A stretch of DNA of 64,000 bases from Metamycoplasma sp051549855 (GCF_051549855.1 NZ_CP196080.1:372001-436000); one strand, 5' to 3'. Shown: positions 9,411-19,715, counted from the stretch's first letter. Program-made: numbers and translations. Notes: generated by a model from the letters alone, not told the origin.

Positions 9411-9881
9411 TTATTCGATATTAATGATTTTTACGATGTATTTTTCGGGCGCGTCAACTTCAGTTTCTTCGTTAACTTTTTTACCTAAAACTGCTTTTGC
9501 TAGTGGGCTTTGGTTTGAAATTTTCTTTGCAAAAGGATCAGCATCAAGAGAACCTACAATGGTTAAAACTTTTCTTTCACCATTTTTTTTGTTTTCGATT
9601 GTTACTGTAGAACCAATTGAAACAGTGGTTTTTTTGTTTTTTGTGTCAATTAAAACGTGATTTTCTATAATGTGTTGAATTTCGTTAATTCTTGATTCAA
9701 TTTGGGCTTGTTTATCACGGGCTGCATCATATTCAGCATTTTCTGAAAGGTCACCTTGTCCACGTGCTTCTTTAATTTCGTCAATAACTTGTGGACGAAC
9801 TACATTACGTAAATAATCTAATTCAGCAACATATTCGTCTAAACGTTCTTTTGATAAGTAAATAATATCTTTTTCTTCCAT
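9411..9881 (-). CDS. greA: Transcript cleavage factor GreA
   Basis: 156 aa, full length. It rescues backtracked RNA polymerase. The N-terminal coiled coil carries the acidic tip GDLSENAEYDAARDKQ (D and E residues that hold the catalytic Mg), followed by the C-terminal FKBP-like domain with SPLAKAVLGKK. SD AGAGGA lies before the ATG. Last gene of a six-gene operon that begins with mnmA; 10 bp after the preceding membrane protein gene. Confidence 0.95.
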   Translation of the reverse strand: MEEKDIIYLSKERLDEYVAELDYLRNVVRPQVIDEIKEARGQGDLSENAEYDAARDKQAQIESRINEIQHIIENHVLIDTKNKKTTVSIGSTVTIENKKNGERKVLTIVGSLDADPFAKKISNQSPLAKAVLGKKVNEETEVDAPEKYIVKIINIE

Positions 9882-9891
9882 TTTATCCTCT

Positions 9892-10578
9892 TTATTTTTT
9901 TAAAGTAGTTTTGCTTTTGTCATCTTTTACTATCAACAATAGTGAAACAGAACGATAACCAACTTTTTCAAAGCGGTAGTGGCGTTGTTCTAAAAGTTCA
10001 CAAATATGCTTAACTTGTCTCTTGGTATAAGAATTATAAATTAAAACTGTCATACCACTTTGTTTTGCATAATTTAATTTTAGCAATTGTTTTTCATAAT
10101 CATCATCAAGACTACTCAACAAGAGTAATAAATCATAGTCTTTTTGCAATGAGTCCACTTTGTTTACTGTATTTTGTGAGTCAATATCAACAAAACCTTC
10201 AGATTTTGGTTTAAGCATATCAACATTCAAGCCAGGATTGTTACGTAACAATATTTGTGCTACAAAATCATCCACATTATCTTCAAGATAAACGTCTTTA
10301 AATTGATTAATAAAGGTTGTGTTAACTAAGAACGCACTCAATAGATCATTAGCTTTTCAATTTTCAGTTTTTTGTTGTAAAGCAATCAAATGTTTTTCGA
10401 AATCTGGACTGAAGGTAGCAGCTTCAGCAAATGCTTCCTCACGCATTTTGGTTTCGTATTTTTTTCTAAGTTTTATTACTGAACGATGCAAAATGAAGTA
10501 AGCAACAGCGGCAATTACAATAACAACAAAAACACTAATTAAAAGTGGAGTTTTTCAAGAAGCTCATTCTTTATTCAT
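9892..10578 (-). CDS. Membrane-anchored protein, possibly a degenerate methyltransferase
   Basis: 228 aa. One N-terminal transmembrane segment (about residues 9-28, PLLISVFVVIVIAAVAYFIL), then a charged helix and a C-terminal alpha/beta region. The ordering of strands (DYDLLLLLSS, MTVLIYN, RSVSLLLIVKD) looks like the second half of a Rossmann methyltransferase fold, but no SAM-binding glycine motif is visible. Function unknown. It overlaps the DUF1292 gene by 8 bp and precedes greA. The position in this conserved operon suggests a housekeeping role. Confidence 0.7.
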
Positions 10579-10831
10579 AAATTTCGTTTTCTTCTAAAAA
10601 TTGGTTTAAAACTTCTTCCATGATGGCAAATTCATCATCTGGTAAAGCTACCAATTTTCCTTCTGAACGTTTAAACACTATTGCTTCGTTTTTTTCATCA
10701 TCAGTAACAACAAATAGATATTCGTCTCCATTTTCACTATATTCAAATAAAACTATAGCATCCTGACTTTGATTATCATCACTCATGATAGTAATTTTTC
10801 TTTCTGGGTCACTTAAATAAATTTTGGCCAT
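10571..10831 (-). CDS. DUF1292 family protein (YrzB-like)
   Basis: 86 aa, strongly acidic. ITIMSDDNQSQDAIVLFEYSEN..EYLFVV and the acidic EEVLNQFLEENE end match the small DUF1292 family. In Bacillus the order alaS-yrzL-ruvX(yrrK)-yrzB is conserved, and the same neighbourhood is found here, which supports the call. Function unknown in any organism. Gap of 1 bp after ruvX; 8-bp overlap with the next gene. Confidence 0.85.
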   Translation of the reverse strand: MAKIYLSDPERKITIMSDDNQSQDAIVLFEYSENGDEYLFVVTDDEKNEAIVFKRSEGKLVALPDDEFAIMEEVLNQFLEENEIYE

Positions 10832-10832
10832 A

Positions 10833-11261
10833 TTAATTTTTAAAATAGTAGGTCAGATAATCTTCTAAAATTAACTGAGCTGCTAATTTATCTTTAACTC
10901 CTTTGCGTTTTTTTCTTGAATAACCGGCATTGATTAAGATTGATTCAGCTCCGATTGTTGATGAGTGCTCGTTTACTAAAATAACTTTTTGACTGAAATT
11001 TTGTTCTAGTAATGTTTTAAATTCTTCAACCATAATACTTCGTTCTGATTTAGAATTGTCTTTTCTTAATGGATAACCCAATACAAAAACATCAATATCG
11101 TTTTTATATTGCTCTAAATACAATTGCACGCGTTTTATAACTGCTTGAAAATTATTTTCTTCAAAGCGAAAATTTTCCAAACCACTAGCAATGATGCAAT
11201 CCGAATCAGTAATTGCAAAACCACAAGTTTTTGTTCCTAAATCGAAAGCTAATTTACGCAT
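10833..11261 (-). CDS. ruvX: RuvX/YqgF Holliday junction resolvase-like nuclease
   Basis: 142 aa RNase H-fold protein of the YqgF family, thought to act on Holliday junctions or in rRNA maturation. It begins MRKLAFDLGTKTCGFAITD (first catalytic Asp), has the FVLGYPLRKD segment, the VNEHSSTIGAESIL strand (catalytic Glu) and KDKLAAQLILEDYL (third Asp). The start overlaps the alaS end by 8 bp. Confidence 0.92.
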   Translation of the reverse strand: MRKLAFDLGTKTCGFAITDSDCIIASGLENFRFEENNFQAVIKRVQLYLEQYKNDIDVFVLGYPLRKDNSKSERSIMVEEFKTLLEQNFSQKVILVNEHSSTIGAESILINAGYSRKKRKGVKDKLAAQLILEDYLTYYFKN

Positions 11262-13926
11262 TGTTAATAATTGATAAAAACATTTCTTCTAGTTGTGTGC
11301 TATCTTTTTCGGTTTCAAAACTTCCTTGCGCTGCTATTGCATTTCCACCACCTTTACCATTATTTTTGTCAAGAATGGTTTTAAGGATTAAATTTGAAGG
11401 TTTTTGTTTAGATGCAACAGTTACAAATACTTTACCTTCATTTAGACTGTAGGCAATAATTAGTGCTTCCTGGTATTTTTCTCTTAATTCGATAGCTGTC
11501 TTTTTAACTAGGCTTGCTTCATCTGCTTGCAAGATTAGATATTGAGTTCCATTTGAAGAAACTTTAAGTTCAACACCACTCAAGTCAAGACTCGCATTTT
11601 GCTTTTGTTTGTGTAGTTCTTTGAAGTCATTTCTTAGTTTATCTTCTTCGTTTTCCAATTGTTCTAAGTAAGCATGTAATTGATCGTTTGTGTAACTAGT
11701 TGTATCAAAAAGACTCAACTCATATTGATAATTTGCATCAAGTTCAATGTTTTTTGCTTTTAATGCATTTAGTAATTCAATTTGTTCTTGAATTTTTTGT
11801 TCATAGTATTCTTTAACTAATTTAGTTGATGTTATAACTCTTAAACGATAAATTCCAGTTCCTTTTGAGTCAACAGAAATAATTTTAAAATCTTCTAAAA
11901 ATCCAGTGCTTGGAGCATGTGTTCCACCACATAAATCTTTAGTAATTCCATCAAAAACAACTACACGAACATGGCTTTGGTCATGATAATCACTTTCTTC
12001 AATAGTCATGTATGCACCGAATGCTTCTGCTTCTTTGACTGACATAATCTTATATTCACGTTTAACATCACGAGCAATGTATGCTTTCATTTTAGCTTCG
12101 ATACTTTGAATTTGCTCTTTAGTTGGTTTTTTATCAGCAGGGAAATCGAATGTGAAGTATTCAGGCATAATGCTTGAACCTAGTTGTTCGATCTTTTCAT
12201 CATTAAATGTTTCTCTTAAAGCATGGAACATAATGTGTGTTGCTGAGTGCCCACGCATGTATCCTTGTCTTTTTTCTACATCGACAAAACAGTCGACAGG
12301 CAAGTCTTTTTGAATTTTTCCTTTAACTTTGTGAACATGGTTTCAGTGTTTATCTTTGAAAACGTCCAAAATTTCAATTTCTTCACCATCTTGAACTATT
12401 TTTCCTCAGTCGTGGAATTGTCCTCCACTGGTTGCGTAGAATGGAGTTTTATCTAAAATTACATAACTTACATCTTCACTGTTATTGGTTTGCTCGATTT
12501 CTTCAAATTCATTTAGTAAGTAAAGAATTTTAGCTTTGTTATGTTGAGTTTCGCTATATCCTGTGAATTCAGATTCTAATTTTGTTATTAAATCTAATGA
12601 AGCAATAACTTTTTGCATCCCGCTTGCTACTTGTGAACGAGATTTTTCCCGGTGCATTTCTAGGTATTTATTGAATTCTCTAATATCAATTTTTAAACCT
12701 TTTTCAGCCAAAATTTCGCTAGTTAATTCAATTGGGAATCCATAAGTATCAAACATTTTGAAAGCAATTTCGGTTGAAATATTTCCTTCTTTTTCTATTT
12801 CTTTTTCAAGTAATTTTTCACCTTGATTAATAGTTTTTGAAAATAACATTTCTTCGTCGTAAATTACTTTCGAAACCGTTTCAACATCAATGTCGTAAAT
12901 TAATGAATCTTTAACAGCTTGGACTAATTTGTATAAAAAGGCGCTACCTTCAATTTTTAGCTTCAATCCTGAACGATATGAGCGACGAATTAGACGACGA
13001 ATAATGTAACCTCTTCCAACATTCGAAGGTTTCACTCCGTCGTTAATAGCATTAACACTTGCCCGCATATGATCTGCAATAATCTTAAATTGACTGTTAA
13101 TGATTGCTTGTTGTTTTTCTTTTGTGAAGTAATTATTTATATCGTAACGGTAAGGTGTGTATTTTTCAATTTCATGAATAATTGTTTGGAATAAATCAGT
13201 ATCAAAATTAGTTGGCACATCTTGAATAATGGCACATAAACGTTCGAATCCTGCTCCAGTATCAATGTTTTTATGTTTTAATTCGGTGTAATTATTTTCT
13301 CCATCATTATTAAATTGACTGAAAACGACGTTTCAAATTTCAATAAATCTATCATTTTCAATGTCATCTTTAATTAATTCCACACCACGACTGTCATATT
13401 TAGGACCTCTATCGTAATAAATCTCAGTACAAGGACCGCAAGGACCTTGACCGATATCTCAAAAGTTAGTTTCTTTTGTCCCTTTTATCATGTGGTTTGG
13501 ATCCACACCCAGTTCCACTCAACGACGGTAAGTATCCATATCTTCTTCGTAAAAAGTAATATAAATGCGTTCTTTTTCAAATTTCAGAACATCAAATACA
13601 AATTCATATGCAAAAGCTATCGCTTCATTTTTAAAATAATCACCGATACTAAAATTACCTAACATTTCAAAAAATGTGTGGTGACGAGTTGTGATTCCAA
13701 CGTTTTCAATATCATTAGTACGAATAGATTTTTGCGCATTAGTTAGTCTTGGGAATGGGGGAATTTTTTTACCGCTAAAATAATCTTTTAAAGTTGCTAC
13801 TCCACTATTAATTCATAAAAGTGAAGGATCATTAACTGGAATAAGGCTTTTTGATTCAACTACCATGTGGTTTTTTGAAGCGAAAAAGTCTAATCACATT
13901 TGTCTTATTTGTTTGCTTGTTAACAT
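11254..13926 (-). CDS. alaS: Alanyl-tRNA synthetase
   Basis: 890 aa, normal length. The N-terminal class II core begins MLTSKQIRQMWLDFFASKNH and holds NAQKSIRTNDIENVG and FFEMLGNFSIGDYFK. Then comes the tRNA-recognition region, an editing domain with zinc/active-site motifs HSATH (~residue 561) and CGGTH (~665), and the C-Ala domain. TGA serves as Trp at several positions, one of them next to a conserved GGQFHDW. SD GAGGA is inside the 3' end of mnmA, 2 bp apart. It charges tRNA-Ala and clears Ser/Gly mischarges. Confidence 0.97.
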
Positions 13927-13928
13927 AA

Positions 13929-15047
13929 TTAGTCCTCATATAAAAATGTTTTTAATTTGTCTTGATAATAAATCTTATCAATTATTGCACCACCAACAAC
14001 TTTTTGACCGTCGTAAATAACAACTTGCTGTCCTGGTGTTACTGCTTCAGTGGCATCGTAAATTACTTCAATTTGATTGTTTGCTAAAACTTTAATTCGA
14101 CATTTAATGTCTTCTTGACGATACCTAAATTTAGCTGTTAAATTATCACTATTTCACTCGTGAGCAATTTGATTAAAATCATTTGCAATCATTTTGTCGC
14201 TTAGTAAGTATTCTTTATTATCTTCATTGGCAACATAAATTTCTTTTTTAGCAATATTGTGTCCTACTACAAAGTAAGGCTTTTCAAAACCACCAAGGTT
14301 CAGTCCTTTTCTTTGTCCGATTGTGTAGTACATTGCCCCTTTGTGTTTACCGACAATTTTCTTTGTTTCGATATCAATAATATTTCCAGGTTGGGCAGGA
14401 ATATAATTTTCTAAAAAGTCACTGAATCTTCTTTCACCAATAAAACAAATTCCGGTTGAATCTTTTTTATCAGCAGTGATTAAATCTAGATCGTGAGCAA
14501 TTTGGCGAATTTCACTTTTTAGATAATCTGCCAGTGGGAATAATGACTTAGCAATTTGTGAATTAGAAAGTTGGGCTAAAAAGTAAGTTTGATCTTTGGA
14601 ATTATCCTTGGCTCTAAACAATTGATCACCTACACTTTTGGCATAATGACCCATTGCAATATAGTCAGATTTTAGTGTCTGGAAAGCATATTCAGCAAAA
14701 GCATTAAATTTAATGTATTTGTTACAGAAAATGTCTGGATTAGGTGTTCTTCCTGCTTCATATTCACGAATTAAGTAAGAAAAAACATTGTCTCAATACT
14801 CTTTAACAAAATCTACTCTATGTAGTGGAATATCAAGTTTTTTAGCCACAGCAAGAGCATCCTGATAGTCTTGTTCTTGGGGACAAATATCTTGTGAAAT
14901 ATCATCATTTCCTAAAAAATCATTGTTCAACATACTGTCCCAATTACGCATAAAAAGACCAACAACTTCGTGGCCTTGTTTTTTTAATAAATATGCTGCA
15001 ACACTAGAATCTACTCCACCACTCATTCCTACTACAATTTTTGCCAT
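13929..15047 (-). CDS. mnmA: tRNA-specific 2-thiouridylase MnmA
   Basis: 372 aa. It adds sulfur to U34 of tRNA Lys/Glu/Gln. The PP-loop ATPase motif SGGVDSS is at residues 9-15. The two catalytic cysteines are in NPDIFCNKYIKF and GICFIGERRF, and YTIGQRKGLNLGG is the conserved linker. SD AAAGG precedes the ATG. First gene of the operon with alaS-ruvX-DUF1292-greA; 29 bp after the GIY-YIG gene, so readthrough from there is possible. Confidence 0.96.
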
Positions 15048-15076
15048 CTAATTCCTTTCTAAATAAAATATTTATT

Positions 15077-15781
15077 TTATTTTTTCAAAGTTAATGCTAA
15101 TATTATACAACACACGACTGCCACTACTAGCACTATTAATAAAATGAATCAAAATGCTTTGTGACCTTCAATCTCGCCAATAACTCTTTCAGCGGAGCGC
15201 TCATTAGTTCTGAGTAAAAGTTTTAGTAGTTTCTTGTCTTTTTGTTCCAATTCTTGCACCACCTCTCTTTGTCAGGCACGAAATTCTTGTTTATCTTTTT
15301 CTCAATATTTTTGTGCTTTCTCATCTCAATTGGTTGCTTTTCTTCTTAGATGATGTTTCTCATGTGCAACAATTGAGAGTTGATTCAATCCATATATCTG
15401 GGTTTTCAGTAATTTTATGTAGTGGTGTTCGCTTCGATTTAATTGTTCAAAAATTGCAACACCGTGAGACTCAAGAATGAAATACTTAGTTCTTTTAATC
15501 AATCAGTCAGGATCTTTGTGTGATCTACTGTAGTATTCAAAACACTTGGTATACATGTTAGTTTTTCCTGATTCTTTCATGCTTTTTCAATTCTTTGAGG
15601 CTTTTAAAAATTCTCTTCTATGAGAAGCAAAACGTGATTTAAAATTTTCACCAGTTTGACCAACATAAAGTAAGTTTTGAATTCTTATTAAATAAATTCC
15701 TTTTAGCGAACCATGTCGATATTCATCATAGGGTTCTAGAGTAACTTGTTTTAGTCATTCATCAATAAATTTCTTTGTCAT
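15077..15781 (-). CDS. GIY-YIG domain protein with C-terminal membrane anchor
   Basis: 234 aa. A GIY-YIG nuclease domain lies near the N-terminus: KGIYLIRIQNLLYVGQT (GIY and YVG, ~residues 27-44), catalytic Arg candidate in FKSRFASHRREF, and a Glu candidate in SEHHYIKLLKTQIYGLN matching the family's E-x5-I..LN end. A basic coiled-coil stretch (RRKATNWDEKAQKYWEKD) follows, then one hydrophobic segment at the extreme C-terminus (FWFILLIVLVVAVVCCIILAL) and KK. This looks like a tail anchor. TATAAT lies 7 nt before the ATG with no SD. Substrate unknown; not the UvrC architecture. Only intact with TGA as Trp. Confidence 0.85.
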
Positions 15782-15788
15782 CGCTTAA

Positions 15789-15818
15789 ATTATACTTAAT
15801 TGCTAGTAAGACTGAAAA
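15789..15818 (-). promoter_or_regulatory. Promoter of the GIY-YIG gene, leaderless type
   Basis: TATAAT (15789-15794, minus strand) is exactly 7 nt from the ATG; TTTTCA about 18 nt further upstream is a weak -35, the same hexamer as at holA. No ribosome-binding site fits in the gap. Confidence 0.65.
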
Positions 15819-15846
15819 AGTACTCAAAATAAGATATAAATTGAAA

Positions 15847-15872
15847 AACAAGAACCTTGTTAGGTTCTTGTT
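15847..15872 (-). terminator. Terminator after ftsZ
   Basis: AACAAGAACC / GGTTCTTGTT, 10-bp perfect stem with a 6-nt loop, 40 bp past the ftsZ stop; short T run on the minus strand. Confidence 0.8.
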
Positions 15873-15911
15873 AAAATGATTATCTTTTGCATTTGTAGCT
15901 TCGAAACATCA

Positions 15912-17060
15912 CTATTCACCAAAGACATCTGATAGCTCATTTTCAAAACTGTGTTCATCTTCGATTTTGTTAAATTCATTTAGCATTGAATGCGAGTCTT
16001 TACTTAAAATAATTTCTCTTGTTTTATCTGATTCGAACTGAATATTTGAACTCTTAATTCTTTCATTAATTTCTTCTGAAATTTCATGACTTGATTGTTT
16101 TTTATTTTCGACACCGGCAGCAATAATTGTAACAATAATTGAATCATCAGTTTCTTTATCACTTTGTGATTGTGAATTGTAACCGAAAATCATATTAACA
16201 TCACTTCCAATGATTTCTTTCATTGTTTCGTTTACGTTGTTAACGTCGTTTAAAGTACCTTTTTTACCGATTGAAATTTGAACTATACATTCTGTTGCAC
16301 CTAGTATACTTGATTCTAAAATTGGACTTTTTAGAGCAGCTGCAACAGCTTTTTGCGCTTTATCTGTTCCAGTTGCCTGTCCGATTCCAACCACAAATTC
16401 TCCTGGGTTAGAACGAATTAGGGTGTTTAAATCTTCAAAGTCTAGGTTGATGTATGAAGGTAAAACTGTAATATCAATAATTGAGCGAATTAATTGTTTT
16501 AAAACTCTGTTTGAATATTTTCAAGATTCATCAATAGGAATATTTCCATATTCTTCTAACAATTTTTCGTTCGAAACAACAACATAACCATCAACATTTT
16601 TTCTCAGTTCTTCTAAACCTTTGTCAGCTGTTTGTCTTCTTTTGGTTCCTTCAAAACCGAAAGGAGTTGTAACAACTGCTAAAGTTAGAGCTCCTGATTC
16701 TTTAGCTAATTTTGCTATTTCAGGTGAAGCACCAGTTCCGGTTCCTCCACCCATTCCTGCAGCAATAATTACTAATTCAGCATTTTTAATTCTTTCACGA
16801 ATTTCTTCTTTACTATCAATGGCAGCTTGGCGACCAACTTCGGGATTGGCACCAGCACCTCTACCACTTGCGTGCCCGATTTGCAAGCAGATAGATTGAT
16901 CGGCAATATCTTTTAAAGCTTGTTTATCAGTGTTAACAGCAATATATTCAACCCCTTCAATTTTAACCACATCGATTAAACTTTTAATTGAATTATTACC
17001 TGCTCCACCAACTCCAATAACTTTAATTTTGGCAATTGCTGAAAGTTCTTTTTGATCCAT
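15912..17060 (-). CDS. ftsZ: Cell division protein FtsZ
   Basis: 382 aa tubulin-like GTPase forming the division ring. The tubulin signature GGGTGTG is at residues ~105-111. N-terminal KIKVIGVGGAGNNSI and the VNTDKQAL segment bind GTP, and FGFEGTKRRQTADKGLEEL follows the T5/T6 region. The C-terminal tail (from about 325) is variable and ends NELSDVFGE, without an obvious FtsA-binding peptide of the usual DIPxFLR form. It comes after the FtsA-like gene by 17 bp. Confidence 0.95.
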
Positions 17061-17077
17061 AATGCTCCTTATATTTA

Positions 17078-18250
17078 TTAATTAAATAACATGCGAATAC
17101 GATTGAAAATACTAGTTTTAATTTTAACATCTCTAATAACGTTTGTATCAATAATAAAGGTGTTAGTAATATCTTGTTCGTAATCGTTAAAGCATAAGTA
17201 ATTGATTATTGCTGAATTGTTTAGTTTTAGATTTTTGTCTACAAAGCTTTGTTTGTTTAAAGAAAATGTAAAGTCTTCGGAAATTGTTTTAAAAAACTGC
17301 ATCATGTTTTCTAAATTGATTAAATTGGATTTGTTAATAACCACATTAACACCAATTAAGTCATTTTCTTGACTAAAAGCTTTGATTTCTTGATAAATTG
17401 TTTCTCAAAAATTATTAATTAATGAATATAGTTGATACGTTTTTAAATTATTTCTATAAGTTAAACTTTGGTATGCATCTTTTACCATTTTTGGATAACT
17501 TACTAAAATATTTTGTGCTTCTTGAAAATTTAAGTTGTGTTTTTTAGCAATTTGTTTTACTAAATTTGCTAGACCAAAATTAATTGCTTTGTAATTGATT
17601 AAATTATCTTTTTGAATAAGGCTTAATTCTAAATGTTCTTTTCCTAGAGTAACGCTAATTTGTTTTAGAGAACTATAAACGTTGCTTGCTAAATAAATGG
17701 CATTAACTTCGTTTTGCGACAAGAATTTTTCGACTTTTAAATTCAACTTTTTAACTAAAGCTTGCATCATTTCAAAAGCCTCGCTATCAATAAAACTTAA
17801 ACGAGATTCTAGCATTAATTGGTTTACATTTTTATTGATTAACTGTTTTAAATTTTTATATTCTTGGAAGTTGTTGTCAACATTAGCAGCTACTTTTAAG
17901 TCTCTTTTTGAAATTAGATAATCATTTCCTAAATTGTTAGCAAAATGATTTTCGATTTCTTTTAGACAAAGAGCATCAAATTTTTGGCCGTGATAATTTG
18001 CTTGGTAATTTATAACTTGAGTTTTTAGACTTTCTGGCTTATCAAAAACACAAATAACATTGTTAATTGTTTTTTTAACATTAACAATTCTTTGAATTTC
18101 TTCAAATGCATTTTTAACTTGCGCTAAAGCCTGTTTGAATTCAATATCTTTTTGGAAAAGTGTATAAAAGTTATTGTTAATGCACTCTAAGGCACTAACT
18201 TCAAAGTTTTTGCTTTTCAGTTTTAAAAAAACCAAAACTTTTCTTTCCAT
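17078..18250 (-). CDS. Divergent FtsA-like protein of the mycoplasma division cluster
   Basis: 390 aa in the usual position of ftsA between rsmH and ftsZ. Sequence identity to FtsA is too weak to see by eye. Weak actin-like traits are VLVFLKLKSKNFEVSALEC (possible phosphate-1-like strand) and ISVTLGKEHLELSLI, but the glycine-rich loops are not clear. No membrane segment; a C-terminal amphipathic stretch IFNRIRMLFN could bind membrane, as the FtsA C-terminus does. One TGA-Trp at 17405. Position and these features support an FtsZ partner; the assignment is an inference. Confidence 0.6.
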
Positions 18251-18253
18251 AAC

Positions 18254-19150
18254 TTAAATTAATTTCTCCAATACTCGTAATGTTGCTGAACGTGAGCGAT
18301 AATTTTCAGTCGCTTCTTGTTCGGTGACAGTAATTTTTTTAAATTTATAACCTTCGGTAATTTGCACCGGAAGTTTGTAAGTATCGCTATTTATTTTTAA
18401 CGATTTAAAGTAGTTCTTAACTATTCTGTCTTCTAAAGAATGAAAACTGATAACTGCCAATTTACCATTTTTAGTTAGTAATTCAACAGCTTGTGGCAAC
18501 ATTTTTTCAATTGCCTCAAATTCCTGATTAACTTCAATTCTTATTGCCTGAAAAATGGCGCGATAAGGATTTTTTTGACGCAATATTGCAGCAGGATAAG
18601 CATTTTTAATAACCTCACACAATTGCAAAGTACTATCGATTGGACGAGATTTGCAAATGGCCTTCGCAACTTTTGAAAAAAGCTTAACATCAGCGTTTTT
18701 TTGCAAAATCTTTGCCAATTGTTCTTCACTAGTTTGGTTAACAATATCTCAAGCACTTATTTCTTGCTCTTGATTCATTCGCATATCTAATTTAGCATCT
18801 TTTGAATAGCTAAAGCCGCGACTAGCATCATCAATTTGCGGACTTGAAATTCCTAAGTCTGCAATCAATCCATCTATTTTTGTAACGCCATAAGTTCGCA
18901 ATTGTTCTTTTAAAGAAGCAAAATCACTATGTATCAAGGTGAATTTATTTGATACTTTTTTCAAGCGCTCGTTTGCTTCTAAAATTGCTTGTTTATCTTT
19001 ATCGAAACAATATAAATGGCCAGTTGTTAATTTTTTTAAGATTTCTTCACTATGACCACCCCTTCCCAAAGTAACATCAACATAAATTCCATTTGGTTTT
19101 ATGTCAAGAGCTTCAATACTTTCATAAAGAAGCACAGGAATGTGGGTTAT
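18254..19150 (-). CDS. rsmH: 16S rRNA m4C1402 methyltransferase RsmH (MraW)
   Basis: 298 aa. SAM-binding motif YVDVTLGRGGHSEEIL near residue 25, FDKDKQAI, GLIADLGISSPQIDDASRGFS, and the C-terminal LAVISFHSLEDRIVKNYF are all classic RsmH. The family N-terminus is M-HIPVLL-E. Here THIPVLLYESIE is preceded by ATA, not ATG. The ATA (19148-19150) overlaps the mraZ TAA as ATAA and has SD GGAG 7 nt upstream, so AUA initiation is the best reading; the alternatives are a downstream ATT or GTG. In the mraZ-rsmH-ftsA-like-ftsZ cluster. Confidence 0.93.
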
Positions 19151-19587
19151 AAGCTAACTCCACTTTCAAATAATGTTTGGGCTAGTTTGTCAAAGTTCTC
19201 ATCATCATCCATTGAACCTTCGGTCGCTTCATAAACTTCCTTAGCGAAAATTTCTGAATATTGACCCATACCAATGAACACAACATCTTTTTTGATAGCG
19301 GCACGAGTAATGAAACGTAGGGGTAGACTTAAACGACCTGACTTGTCTAATGTTACTTCTTCGGTATTAGCGAATATGTAACGAGCAAAATTACGGGCAT
19401 TTTTATCTAGCATATTGGTTTGATTCAATTTTTGTTGTAATAACTCAAATTGTTCTTGACTACGAACAGTGATTGAACTATCTAGTCCGTAAGTTATGAA
19501 AAAAGTGTTTCCTAACTCATTACGAAACTTAGAAGGTACAACTAAACGGTTTTTTTCGTCTAATGTTCGGTCATATTTACCATACAT
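19147..19587 (-). CDS. mraZ: Transcriptional regulator MraZ
   Basis: 146 aa, two SpoVT/AbrB-like DNA-binding repeats: MYGKYDRTLDEKNRLVVPSK near the N-terminus and EEVTLDKSGRLSLPLRFI in the middle. It represses its own division cluster. Two ATGs lie 6 nt apart. The second (19585-19587) is preferred because GGAGG is 8 nt before it but only 2 nt before the first, and the family starts here. Its own binding boxes overlap this start region. Overlaps rsmH by 4 bp. Confidence 0.94.
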   Translation of the reverse strand: MYGKYDRTLDEKNRLVVPSKFRNELGNTFFITYGLDSSITVRSQEQFELLQQKLNQTNMLDKNARNFARYIFANTEEVTLDKSGRLSLPLRFITRAAIKKDVVFIGMGQYSEIFAKEVYEATEGSMDDDENFDKLAQTLFESGVSL

Positions 19588-19619
19588 TCCCATTTCCTCC
19601 CACTATCACCCATATTATA
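19579..19619 (-). promoter_or_regulatory. mraZ promoter and MraZ operator
   Basis: TATAAT at 19614-19619 (minus strand). Immediately after it, TGGG boxes recur every 10 bp: 19609-19612, 19599-19602, 19589-19592, and a degenerate TGGT at 19579-19582. MraZ is known to bind direct TGGG-type repeats with this spacing, so this is its operator. It covers the transcription start, the ribosome-binding site and the start codon. Confidence 0.8.
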
Positions 19620-19673
19620 ATACATTTGTTTCCACCTATATCAAAAATATTTTGATTTTGGTTAAGAAAAGTA

Positions 19674-19703
19674 ATAAAAAAAATACCTTAATAATAGGTA
19701 TTT
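19674..19703 (-). terminator. Terminator of the 19716 gene
   Basis: AAATACCT / AGGTATTT stem with a 7-nt loop, T7 tail on the minus strand, 13 bp after the stop codon. Confidence 0.8.
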
Positions 19704-19715
19704 ATGTAAAAATGG

